From: Micavibrio sp. UBA2020
GTDB lineage: Bacteria; Pseudomonadota; Alphaproteobacteria; Micavibrionales; UBA2020
DNA: 5,753 bases
Assembly: GCA_002334985.1 (NCBI GenBank)
Contig: DDBY01000199.1
Location: forward strand, 1 to 5,753
Direction: 5' to 3'
Both the position numbers and the translations under genes were made by a program. Position 1 is the first letter of the stretch; every line of letters begins with the position of its first letter. Positions 1 through 5,533 of the stretch are shown here, one piece after another. Under the pieces are notes generated by a model. It searched no databases. It had not been told where the DNA came from and was given only the letters and a program-made list of their open reading frames with translations.

Positions 1-1
1 C

Positions 2-403
2 GGCCTGCAGGAAAGCAACCCCGTCGACACCGACGCCGCCTATGAAGGCCCGGCGAAGGATTACGGCTCCGCCAAAGACCCCATGACGGGGGAGCGTATT
101 GGCGGCGTGAATGTTTTTGGCGGCGGCCTCGCCCTTTATGACGACAAGGGCAATATCGTCGGCGGGCTTGGCGTCAGTGGCGACAGCTCCTGCGCGGATC
201 ACAACATTGCGTGGCGCACGCGCAGCGCGCTGAAACTTGATTTCGTACCCGCTGGCGTCAGCGCCGATAAAAACGACAATATTGTCTATGACGTCGACGG
301 CGGCAAAAGCGCGGGCGGCTTCGGCCATGTCACCTGCGGCGGCAAAGAGCTGGACGTTCTCGCCACCCTGCCCGCGACACGCAAAGTCGAAGTCAAAAAA
401 TAA
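2..403 (+). CDS. GlcG/HbpS-family haem-binding-type protein, C-terminal part (5' end outside the window)
   Basis: The reading frame is open from the first bases of the window, so the true start lies upstream and only the last 133 residues are seen. The signature is the conserved GlcG/HbpS (DUF336) core: GGVNVFGGGLALYD followed by GLGVSGDSSCADHNIAWR, with the usual GLQESNPVDT stretch before it. Proteins of this family bind or degrade haem in some lineages (Streptomyces HbpS is a secreted haem sensor partner), while GlcG sits with glycolate genes in enterics; the substrate here cannot be told. Many members with this C-terminal form are exported, but the N-terminus that would show a signal peptide is missing. 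The gene ends with TAA at 401-403 and is followed within 20 bases by a strong hairpin terminator. It converges with the dioxygenase gene. Family assignment is firm; function is not. Confidence 0.88.
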   Translation, partial: GLQESNPVDTDAAYEGPAKDYGSAKDPMTGERIGGVNVFGGGLALYDDKGNIVGGLGVSGDSSCADHNIAWRTRSALKLDFVPAGVSADKNDNIVYDVDGGKSAGGFGHVTCGGKELDVLATLPATRKVEVKK

Positions 404-422
404 TCGGCTTTAGATTTGATAC

Positions 423-457
423 AAAAAAACAGCGCCCTCTGCGGCGCTGTTTTTTTT
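423..457. terminator. Bidirectional intrinsic terminator between two convergent genes
   Basis: An 8-bp perfect stem, ACAGCGCC (429-436) with GGCGCTGT (443-450), closes a 6-base loop. It is flanked by seven As on the left (423-429) and eight Ts on the right (450-457), so transcripts from both strands end in a GC-rich hairpin plus U-run. It lies 20 bases after the stop of the plus-strand haem-binding-type gene and directly after the stop of the minus-strand dioxygenase gene, so it should serve both. Confidence 0.9.
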
Positions 458-459
458 AT

Positions 460-1266
460 TCAGCCGAAGCGGTAGGCCGATATCGGCGCGCTCATGACTT
501 TTTCGTGGTAAATACGCATGCCCGCATCATCGCCCGCCGCACCTGCGGCTATCATCAGGGGCAGCAAATGCTCCGCCTCTGGATGCGCTATCTGCGCGCC
601 GGGTGCAGATTCCCAGTTTGCCAGCTGACGCGCGCGCGATAGTGGCGTCGCCGTCGCCGCGTTTGTCAGCCAATCATCAAACGCCGCGGCCTCGGGCGTA
701 TCGGCGCGGCCTGTCATCAGAAGGCGCAAATTGTGAAAACTCATGCCGCTGCCGACAATCAACACATTGTCATCACGCAGCGGCGCCAGCGCCTGCCCTG
801 CCTTCAAATGCATTTCCGCATCCATGTTTTCGTGCAAAGACAACGGCACCACCGGAATATCCGCATCCGGATATATCAGCTTGAAGGGAATAAAAACCCC
901 GTGGTCAAGGCCGCGGGTGTCATCCACAGCCGCAGGCAATCCCGCGCCCGCCAGCAGGCCCGCGATATCCGCCGCCAGCGCAGGCGCCCCTGCAGCCGGA
1001 TAAGTCAATTCATAGGTATGCGGCGGAAAGCCGTAATAATCGTAAATCAGCGGCGGCGCCGGATGCGCACCCGCCGTAAAAGCAGGCGCGTGCCAGTGGC
1101 CGGAAATCACCACCACCGCGCGCGGCCTTGGCAGCGCGGCCACCGCGCCGCGCAAAAAAACCTCCATGCCGCGCCATGTATCCGGCGGGCTCCAGTCCAT
1201 AAAAAAGCACGGGCCGCCGCCATGCGGCAGAAAAAAACTCGGCAATGTCTGCGGCCCGTGCGTCAT
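460..1266 (-). CDS. DODA/YgiD-type extradiol ring-cleavage dioxygenase (LigB superfamily, class III)
   Basis: A 268-residue protein of the LigB-like class III extradiol dioxygenases, which use a non-haem metal (Zn or Fe) held by histidines to open catechol-type rings; E. coli YgiD and plant DODA cleave L-DOPA. Visible motifs in order: LPHGGGP (His15), ISGHWH (His57, His59), GLDHGVFIPF (His122), GSGMSFHNL (His178) and HPEAEHLLPL (His228, His233). By alignment from memory with YgiD, the metal ligands are probably His15, His57, His178 and His233, with His122 in the active site. Length matches the family (about 260-275 residues) and no signal peptide is seen, so it is cytoplasmic. ATG at 1264-1266 follows the yceI stop by 11 bases with only a weak GAG as Shine-Dalgarno, suggesting translation coupled to yceI. 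The natural substrate is unknown. Confidence 0.9.
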   Translation of the reverse strand: MTHGPQTLPSFFLPHGGGPCFFMDWSPPDTWRGMEVFLRGAVAALPRPRAVVVISGHWHAPAFTAGAHPAPPLIYDYYGFPPHTYELTYPAAGAPALAADIAGLLAGAGLPAAVDDTRGLDHGVFIPFKLIYPDADIPVVPLSLHENMDAEMHLKAGQALAPLRDDNVLIVGSGMSFHNLRLLMTGRADTPEAAAFDDWLTNAATATPLSRARQLANWESAPGAQIAHPEAEHLLPLMIAAGAAGDDAGMRIYHEKVMSAPISAYRFG

Positions 1267-1277
1267 TTTATGCGCTC

Positions 1278-1850
1278 TTATTTCAAAGCCGCTTCGGCTT
1301 CGATGTCGATTTTTACTTCATCCGGCACGTTCGGCAGCGCATAGACAATGCCGAAATCAGCGCGCTTGATAACCGTGGTCGCCGTGAAGCCGACCTGTTT
1401 TTTCTGCGTGAAGGGGTTTTCGCCCGTTTTGTTCAGACGCACGGCCAGCGCAACCGGCTTGGTCACATCCAAAATCGTCAGGGTGCCTTCGACAATTGCA
1501 CTGTCTTGCCCCGTCAGCGTCACTTTTGTGCTTTTGAATTTTGCGGTGGGGAATTTTTCGACGTTCAAGAAGTCTGCGCTTTTCAGATGCGCGTCGAACT
1601 TCTCAACGCCCGTGACCAGCACGGCCGTGTCAATCGTCACTTCCACGCTGCTTTTTTCCGGCACTTCCTCATCCAGCGTCACGCTGCCGTTCACGCTCGC
1701 GAATTTGCCGGAGGGGGTGGAAAAACCAAAATGCCCCGCATGCCACGTCACACTGGTATGGGTGGGGTCAAAGTAAAAAGTTTCCGCCGCCAGCGCAGGG
1801 GCGGACGACAGCATCACAGCCGCCAGCGCGGCATAAAAAGTTTTTCTCAT
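1278..1850 (-). CDS. yceI: YceI-family periplasmic lipocalin-like protein
   Basis: A 190-residue exported protein. Residues 1-21 are a classic Sec signal peptide (MRKTF, hydrophobic AALAAVML, then APALA with cleavage expected before AETF). The mature part shows YceI landmarks: FDPTHTSVTWHAGHFGFS at about 27-44, HLKSADFLNVEKFPTAKF at 88-105, and GFTATTVIKRADFGI at 154-168. YceI domains form a lipocalin-like beta barrel that binds polyisoprenoid chains such as quinone tails; E. coli YceI is base-induced and periplasmic. Length equals E. coli YceI (about 190). An upstream in-frame ATG at 1923-1925 was not chosen, because it would put charged residues before the signal peptide and lie inside the promoter region, whereas the chosen ATG has a GGAG ten bases upstream. 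It is the first gene of a likely two-gene operon with the dioxygenase and diverges from the HxlR regulator. Confidence 0.92.
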   Translation of the reverse strand: MRKTFYAALAAVMLSSAPALAAETFYFDPTHTSVTWHAGHFGFSTPSGKFASVNGSVTLDEEVPEKSSVEVTIDTAVLVTGVEKFDAHLKSADFLNVEKFPTAKFKSTKVTLTGQDSAIVEGTLTILDVTKPVALAVRLNKTGENPFTQKKQVGFTATTVIKRADFGIVYALPNVPDEVKIDIEAEAALK

Positions 1851-1860
1851 TGTGTTTTTT

Positions 1861-1864
1861 CTCC
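1861..1864 (-). promoter_or_regulatory. Ribosome binding site that fixes the yceI start
   Basis: GGAG on the minus strand, ten bases before the ATG at 1848-1850. It supports starting at the signal peptide MRKTF rather than at the in-frame ATG 75 bases upstream, which has no comparable purine-rich site. Confidence 0.65.
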
Positions 1865-1920
1865 GGTCAGAATGTTTGTGGTGCCGCGCGTAAAAAATGC
1901 CGCACGGCCTGCATGGAATA

Positions 1921-1948
1921 ATCATAGTTTTCTGGTATACTTTGAATA
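1921..1948 (-). promoter_or_regulatory. Candidate sigma70 promoter of yceI-dioxygenase operon
   Basis: On the minus strand TATGAT (1926-1921) matches the -10 consensus at five of six bases. The only plausible -35 at normal distance is TATTCA (1948-1943), a weak three-of-six match with a 16-base spacer. The weak -35 would fit a regulated promoter. The transcript would have a leader of roughly 60-65 bases. Confidence 0.35.
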
Positions 1949-1951
1949 GTA
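1938..1951. promoter_or_regulatory. Candidate operator: TACT-N6-AGTA dyad
   Basis: The 14-base imperfect palindrome has TACT at 1938-1941 and AGTA at 1948-1951, with an extra T/A pair inside (1943/1946). It overlaps the proposed -35 of yceI. TACT...AGTA half-sites resemble operators of the HxlR-family regulator YodB as I recall them, and a HxlR gene lies 60 bases away. Binding is inferred, not shown. Confidence 0.4.
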
Positions 1952-1959
1952 GGCAGTAA

Positions 1960-1989
1960 TTTACAACATGGTATCCATTTGCATACCAT
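1960..1989 (+). promoter_or_regulatory. Candidate promoter of the HxlR regulator gene
   Basis: TTTACA (1960-1965) matches the -35 consensus at five of six bases. TACCAT (1984-1989), 18 bases further on, matches the -10 at four of six. The -10 and spacer are covered by the ATGGTAT/ATACCAT palindrome, the layout expected for autorepression. The gene start follows at 2011. Confidence 0.4.
1968..1989. promoter_or_regulatory. Candidate operator: ATGGTAT-N8-ATACCAT inverted repeat
   Basis: Perfect 7-base arms ATGGTAT (1968-1974) and ATACCAT (1983-1989) are separated by 8 bases, and two more complementary pairs lie inside (1976/1981, 1977/1980). A further TGGTAT half-site occurs at 1933-1938. The spacing, about two helical turns, suits a dimeric winged-helix protein. 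Position 22 bases before the HxlR start codon suggests autoregulation; this is inference. Confidence 0.55.
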
Positions 1990-2010
1990 TAAACAATAAA
2001 GGCAAAAACC

Positions 2011-2409
2011 ATGCAAAATGCAGCACCCCAAACAGACGCGCACGAAGACCCGCGTGATTGCCCCGCCAGTGTCGCCCTCGGGTTGATTGCGAATAAATGG
2101 TCGGTGAAGATTCTCTACACCCTCGCCCATGCGCCGGAGACGTTGCTGCGGTTTCGCGAAATCCAGCGCCGCCTTACCCCCATCACGCAGCGGGAGCTAA
2201 CCAAGCACCTGCGCGCGTTTGAAGAAGCCGGGCTTGTGCGCCGTGAAGTGTACCCCGAAGTGCCGCCGCGCGTGGAGTACAGCCTCACACCGCTCGGCCT
2301 GTCGCTTTGCGATACGGTGAATGCGCTGTCGGAATGGGCGTCAAAAAACGGCGCGCAAATTCAGGCCAACCGCGCACAGTTTCAAAAATCGCGCGCGGCG
2401 GATAAATAA
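2011..2409 (+). CDS. HxlR-family winged helix-turn-helix transcriptional regulator
   Basis: A 132-residue single-domain DNA-binding protein. The HxlR signature runs the length of the protein: DCPASVALGLIANKWSVKIL (Cys17, Lys29-Trp30), LRFREIQRRL at 46-55, ITQRELTKHLRAFEEAGLV at 58-76 (recognition-helix region), and the wing REVYPEVPPRVEYSLTPLG at 78-96. Cys17 is the conserved N-terminal cysteine that in characterised relatives (YodB, HypR) senses quinones or oxidants; a second cysteine lies at position 100. The start is supported by AAAGG eight bases before ATG at 2011-2013. The gene diverges from yceI-dioxygenase, and two dyads lie in the shared 160-base region, so it probably represses itself and that operon. 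The ligand or stress sensed is not known. It converges with coaX, with only 11 bases between stop codons. Confidence 0.93.
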   Translation: MQNAAPQTDAHEDPRDCPASVALGLIANKWSVKILYTLAHAPETLLRFREIQRRLTPITQRELTKHLRAFEEAGLVRREVYPEVPPRVEYSLTPLGLSLCDTVNALSEWASKNGAQIQANRAQFQKSRAADK

Positions 2410-2410
2410 C

Positions 2411-2449
2411 AAAAAAACGCTTAGGCCTGCTGGCGCGCCTGCGCGGCCT
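2411..2449 (-). terminator. Possible terminator of the pan operon
   Basis: On the minus strand AGGCC (2449-2445) can pair with GGCCT (2427-2423) around a GC-rich 17-base loop, followed by GCG and seven Ts (2417-2411). The U-run is convincing, but the stem is only five pairs, lies at the very end of the coaX coding sequence and has a long loop, so this is tentative. No matching T-run exists for the opposite direction. Confidence 0.35.
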
Positions 2450-3218
2450 TGGAATTGACGTAGGCCAGACGCACACCTTGCAGCACAAGGTCGGGCAGGA
2501 TGATGTCGAAAACCTTTTCATCGCGGAACAGCTGCGAAAAACCGCCCGTGCCCACGACCGTGACGTCTTCGCCCGCGAAAAGCTCTTTGCGGTAACCCGC
2601 AATGATTTCGCGCATCGCGCCGAGGTGGCCGAAATAAAGCCCGCGCTGAATACATTCGCGCGTCGATTGCCCCAGATAGGTTTCCGGCACTTCGATATCG
2701 ACTTCCATCAGCTTCGCCGTGTTGGATTTCAAGCTTTCCATCGCAAGGCGCATGCCGGGCATAATAACGCCGCCGAGGAAATCCCGCTTGCGCGAAACCG
2801 CCGCCAACGTGGTTGCTGTGCCAAGGTCGATGATGACAAGGTTTTTATCCGGGAAAGCCTCAACCCCGCCAATCGCCCCTGCAATCAAATCCGCGCCCAC
2901 TTCGCCCGGATTTTTGTATTTGATATTGATGCCGGTCTTCACGCCCGCCTGCAGGATGAAATATTCCGCGGCCGGAAAATACTGGCTGATAGCGTGACGA
3001 ATGGTGTAGTTGCAACCGGGCACAACAGACGACAGCGCCACCACCGCAATCTTTTCATAGGCGATGTTATTGGTGCCAAGGATGCCGCGCAGGAAAATGC
3101 CGAACTGGTCGGCGGTGCCGATTTGGTTGGTCGCATAGCGGAAACGGAACAGCAATTTGTCGCCGCCGAACAGACCGCCGACAATATGCGTATTACCCAC
3201 ATCCAGACACAGCAGCAT
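2421..3218 (-). CDS. coaX: Type III pantothenate kinase
   Basis: A 265-residue cytoplasmic enzyme that phosphorylates pantothenate to 4'-phosphopantothenate, the first committed step of coenzyme A synthesis. The ASKHA-fold markers are present: LCLDVGNTHIVGGLF (Asp6, Asn9, Thr10; phosphate loop), NPGEVGADLIAG at 103-114 (Asp110, catalytic and substrate region), IIDLGTATT at 129-137 (ATP site), GGVIMPGMRLAMESL at 149-163, VVGTGGFSQL at 221-230 and the C-terminal LVLQGVRLAY. The usual GADR motif reads GADL here. ATG at 3216-3218 was chosen because the protein then begins right at the first beta strand and GAGG lies six bases upstream; in-frame ATGs at 3248 and 3266 would add a 16-residue non-conserved leader. 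It is the last gene of the pan operon and its start overlaps panC by 26 bases. Type III enzymes are not feedback-inhibited by CoA, so control is likely elsewhere. Confidence 0.95.
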   Translation of the reverse strand: MLLCLDVGNTHIVGGLFGGDKLLFRFRYATNQIGTADQFGIFLRGILGTNNIAYEKIAVVALSSVVPGCNYTIRHAISQYFPAAEYFILQAGVKTGINIKYKNPGEVGADLIAGAIGGVEAFPDKNLVIIDLGTATTLAAVSRKRDFLGGVIMPGMRLAMESLKSNTAKLMEVDIEVPETYLGQSTRECIQRGLYFGHLGAMREIIAGYRKELFAGEDVTVVGTGGFSQLFRDEKVFDIILPDLVLQGVRLAYVNSKAAQARQQA

Positions 3219-4026
3219 GGCAAACCTCGTTATGTTGACCGGCGGCATTTTGCGCTGCGCCGCCATTCACGGCAGGCACGTTGTCAATCAACCGCACATC
3301 CCCAAGCCAGGCCGCCGCCAAACGGCGCCCCCAGCGGGTATCGACATATTCGGGTTTAAAGCCCGCTTCTTCAAGCTTTTTCATCACGGCGGCGTCTGAC
3401 ATGCCGCTTTGCAGCAATTCGGCCAGCAGCGGCGCTTTTTCCAGCTGCTCCGGCGTCAGCCGTGCATTGCGGGAGCTGAGCGCCAGCCCGTTTTGCGCAC
3501 GCACCGTCGGGCAGGCGATGATTTCCACAGGCATAAACAGCGCGGCAACCATTTTTTTGACCAAAAGCAGCTGCTGGAAATCCTTTTCGCCGAAATACGC
3601 ACGCTCAGCCCCGATGATGTTCAAAAGCTTCATCACCACCGTCAGCATGCCCGTGAAATGGCCGGGGCGAAAAGCCCCTTCCAGTTCTTTGGCGATTTCT
3701 TCTTCGCCCACTTTAATGCTGTAGTCATCCGGATACATGTCTTTGGCATCCGGATGGAACAGGTAATCAACGCCCGCCCCCGCCAGCAGCTTTTTATCCG
3801 CCTCAAGCGTGCGGGCGTACTTTTCGAAATCCGATGCCTGGTTGAACTGCGTCGGGTTCACGAAAATACTGGCGACAACAATATCATTCTCTGCCCGCGC
3901 GCGGCGACAGAGGTCGATATGCCCTTCGTGCAGGTTGCCCATCGTCGGTACAAAACCGACGCTGCGCCCCGCAAGTGATTTACGCAGGCTGCGCCATTCG
4001 GTCGGGGTTGAAACTATGGTTGGCAT
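3193..4026 (-). CDS. panC: Pantothenate synthetase (pantoate--beta-alanine ligase)
   Basis: A 277-residue cytoplasmic enzyme that joins pantoate and beta-alanine with ATP through a pantoyl-adenylate. Motifs in order: FVPTMGNLHEGHIDL at 25-39 (HxGH-type nucleotidyl-transfer motif, His33 and His36), SIFVNPTQFN at 53-62, RPGHFTGMLTVVMKLLNII at 120-138, AYFGEKDFQQL at 143-153, and GLALSSRNARL at 180-190 (KMSKS-equivalent region). All catalytic landmarks are present. ATG at 4024-4026 has AGGAG nine bases upstream, and the distance to FVPTMG is normal. The gene begins 47 bases inside panB and its end overlaps coaX by 26 bases. Odd point: after RLIDN (residues 245-249), where most PanC proteins stop within a few residues, 28 more residues follow with no recognisable domain. 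Confidence 0.97.
   Translation of the reverse strand: MPTIVSTPTEWRSLRKSLAGRSVGFVPTMGNLHEGHIDLCRRARAENDIVVASIFVNPTQFNQASDFEKYARTLEADKKLLAGAGVDYLFHPDAKDMYPDDYSIKVGEEEIAKELEGAFRPGHFTGMLTVVMKLLNIIGAERAYFGEKDFQQLLLVKKMVAALFMPVEIIACPTVRAQNGLALSSRNARLTPEQLEKAPLLAELLQSGMSDAAVMKKLEEAGFKPEYVDTRWGRRLAAAWLGDVRLIDNVPAVNGGAAQNAAGQHNEVCHAAVSGCG
3225..3228 (-). promoter_or_regulatory. Ribosome binding site that fixes the coaX start
   Basis: GAGG on the minus strand, six bases before ATG 3216-3218. It lies inside the last codons of panC, so ribosomes finishing panC pass over it and then end 26 bases inside coaX, which favours coupled re-initiation. Confidence 0.7.
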
Positions 4027-4795
4027 CGGGGAAGGCTCCTGTTTTCACGGCTTGGTTGTATTCATTCAGCGCGTTTGTCACCAAATCGGCGCCGTTCATA
4101 AAATTTTTGACGAATTTCGGACGGAAATCTGTATTGAGGCCGAGCAAATCCTGAAAAACCAGCACCTGCCCGTCGGCCCCCGCGCCCGCACCAATGCCGA
4201 TGGTGGCGATGCGCAATGATTTTGTGATGTCCGCCGCCAGCACCGTCGGCACACATTCCATGACGAGCGCGAAGGCGCCCGCTTCTTCGAGCGCCAGCGC
4301 TTCGTGCTTCAGCCTGTTCGCGCTTTCCTCCGTCTTGCCCTGCACGCGGTAGCCGCCGAGCAAATGCACGAATTGCGGCGTCAGGCCGATATGCCCCATG
4401 ACAGGCACGCCGGATTCCGTCAGGTGGCGTACCAGTTCCTGATTGCCCGCCGCGCCTTCGATTTTCACGGCATGCGCGCCCGCCTGCATGACCGCCTGCA
4501 CAGCGGCGATATTCTCGCCAAGCGCTTTGCGGTAAGCCAGAAACGGCAAATCGGCCACGATAAATTTGTCTTTCGCGCCGCGCGCAACGGCGGCGGTATG
4601 CAGGGCCATCATCTCGACCGTCGCGGGCACGGTTGAATTAAACCCGTGCATCGTCATGGCCACGCTGTCGCCGACAAGGATGCAGTCGATATCGCTGCGG
4701 TTCACCAAAACCGCGCTGGTGTAGTCGTAACAGGTGACCATGGTGATTTTCTCACCTGCCTGTTTCTTTTTGGCAAAATCGAAAATATTCATCAT
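3980..4795 (-). CDS. panB: 3-methyl-2-oxobutanoate hydroxymethyltransferase (ketopantoate hydroxymethyltransferase)
   Basis: A 271-residue TIM-barrel enzyme that transfers a hydroxymethyl group from 5,10-methylene-tetrahydrofolate to 2-ketoisovalerate, giving ketopantoate, the first committed step to vitamin B5. Family motifs are intact: MVTCYDYTSA at 19-28, LVGDSVAMTMHG at 40-51 (Asp43, Mg ligand), HTAAVARG at 66-73, VADLPF at 80-85 (Asp82, Mg ligand), AVKIEG at 109-114 (Glu113, Mg ligand), VMGHIGLTPQ at 132-141, and MECVP at 179-183 (Glu180, equivalent to the catalytic Glu181 of E. coli), then IGIGAGAGADGQVLVFQDLLG. The start is ATG 4793-4795, with AGGAG eight bases upstream; a second ATG follows directly. 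It overlaps the preceding gene's TGA in an ATGA junction. After the usual terminal HSF there are nine extra residues, needed because the end overlaps panC by 47 bases. Confidence 0.97.
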   Translation of the reverse strand: MMNIFDFAKKKQAGEKITMVTCYDYTSAVLVNRSDIDCILVGDSVAMTMHGFNSTVPATVEMMALHTAAVARGAKDKFIVADLPFLAYRKALGENIAAVQAVMQAGAHAVKIEGAAGNQELVRHLTESGVPVMGHIGLTPQFVHLLGGYRVQGKTEESANRLKHEALALEEAGAFALVMECVPTVLAADITKSLRIATIGIGAGAGADGQVLVFQDLLGLNTDFRPKFVKNFMNGADLVTNALNEYNQAVKTGAFPDANHSFNPDRMAQPA

Positions 4796-5520
4796 TTCAG
4801 TTTCTCCTTGCTGGCGCCATAGGCGGCGATGAAGCTTTGATAGACGTCGTGGAACGGGTCGCCTTTGAGGGCGGCCAGATGTTTTTGTATCGTCGCGCCG
4901 TCGCCGCGCACAAGCGGGCCTGTCAGCGTGGATGTGTAATCCGCAATCAGGTTATCGGTCTGCTGGCGCAAATAGGCCTGCGCCGCTTCGGGCGGCAGGG
5001 CAAAATCATCGGCGAAGCTTTGCATCAGCTTTTGCCACAGCAGGCACGAAAAATTCCCCGCCATAGCGCAAAGCGCGTGATACTTCGCCTTGTCCGATTT
5101 TTTGATACGCGCGTGGGCATTCGGCAGCCCCGGCAGCAGCGCGGCGAAATCCGGCGCGTCGTCTTCGATGATAAACGGAATACTTTGATATTTATCGCGC
5201 GTGTACAAATCCGGCCCGAAGGTCATCAGCGGATGCGCGCCATGCACCCCTGCAACAACAAGTGCGCCGGAGAAATGGATTTTGACCGCCGCAAAGCCCG
5301 CAAGGTGAAACTGCGCAAAATCCTCAATCGCATCATCGCGGATAAGGATAAGAATATGCGTTGCCGCAGCCGCTTTGGCGCGCAAGTCTTCTTCCGCCAG
5401 ACCGCGGTGCCATGTTGTATAAGGAATGCCTAGGAAATCGAAATAACAGGCGGTATGCCGCGCGACGCGGCCGTTGCCGATGATGAGATATGCCGGTACT
5501 TGTCTCACGATCAAGTCCAC
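4792..5520 (-). CDS. panG: Rossmann-like/DUF2520 protein, probable PanG-type ketopantoate reductase
   Basis: A 242-residue two-domain protein. The N-terminal Rossmann fold opens with YLIIGNGRVARH (Gly15, Gly17, Ala20: dinucleotide-binding turn) and has an Arg at 39 near the end of strand 2 that could favour NADP. The C-terminal half carries DUF2520 marks: KYHALCAMAGNFSCLLW at 146-162 and LTGPLVRGDGATIQKHL at 199-215. Such proteins are distant relatives of ketopantoate and pyrroline-carboxylate reductases. Because it heads a panB-panC-coaX operon with an ATGA junction, and no panE is in view, the best reading is PanG, the alternative ketopantoate reductase described in Francisella; the reaction would be NAD(P)H-dependent reduction of ketopantoate to pantoate. 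The start is GTG at 5518-5520: an in-frame TAA lies only 12 bases upstream and AGG sits close by. GTG at 5506-5508 is the alternative. Domain call firm, enzyme role inferred. Confidence 0.8.
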   Translation of the reverse strand: MDLIVRQVPAYLIIGNGRVARHTACYFDFLGIPYTTWHRGLAEEDLRAKAAAATHILILIRDDAIEDFAQFHLAGFAAVKIHFSGALVVAGVHGAHPLMTFGPDLYTRDKYQSIPFIIEDDAPDFAALLPGLPNAHARIKKSDKAKYHALCAMAGNFSCLLWQKLMQSFADDFALPPEAAQAYLRQQTDNLIADYTSTLTGPLVRGDGATIQKHLAALKGDPFHDVYQSFIAAYGASKEKLK

Positions 5521-5533
5521 TTCGCCTGTTTAT

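Noticed and set aside
733..1344. A plus-strand open frame of 203 codons opposite the dioxygenase gene.
   Set aside because: It is extremely Arg/His/Gln-rich with no domain; it is a shadow of the real minus-strand gene.
1851..1925. A 25-residue N-terminal extension of YceI starting at the ATG at 1923-1925.
   Set aside because: It would place basic residues before an obvious signal peptide, overlaps the candidate promoter -10, and lacks the GGAG seen before the inner ATG.
1245..1949. A plus-strand open frame of 234 codons opposite yceI.
   Set aside because: Its composition is Arg/His/Phe-rich with no recognisable motif, and it lies fully antisense to a gene with a signal peptide and YceI landmarks.
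1867..2130. A minus-strand open frame of 87 codons spanning the yceI-hxlR gap.
   Set aside because: It overlaps the HxlR start and both candidate promoters, is Cys-rich without any motif, and has no support as a gene.
2478..3359. A plus-strand open frame of 293 codons antisense to coaX and the end of panC, longer than coaX itself.
   Set aside because: It is rich in Arg, His and Gln with no domain, as expected from reading a GC-rich gene on its opposite strand. The minus strand has unmistakable CoaX and PanC motifs.
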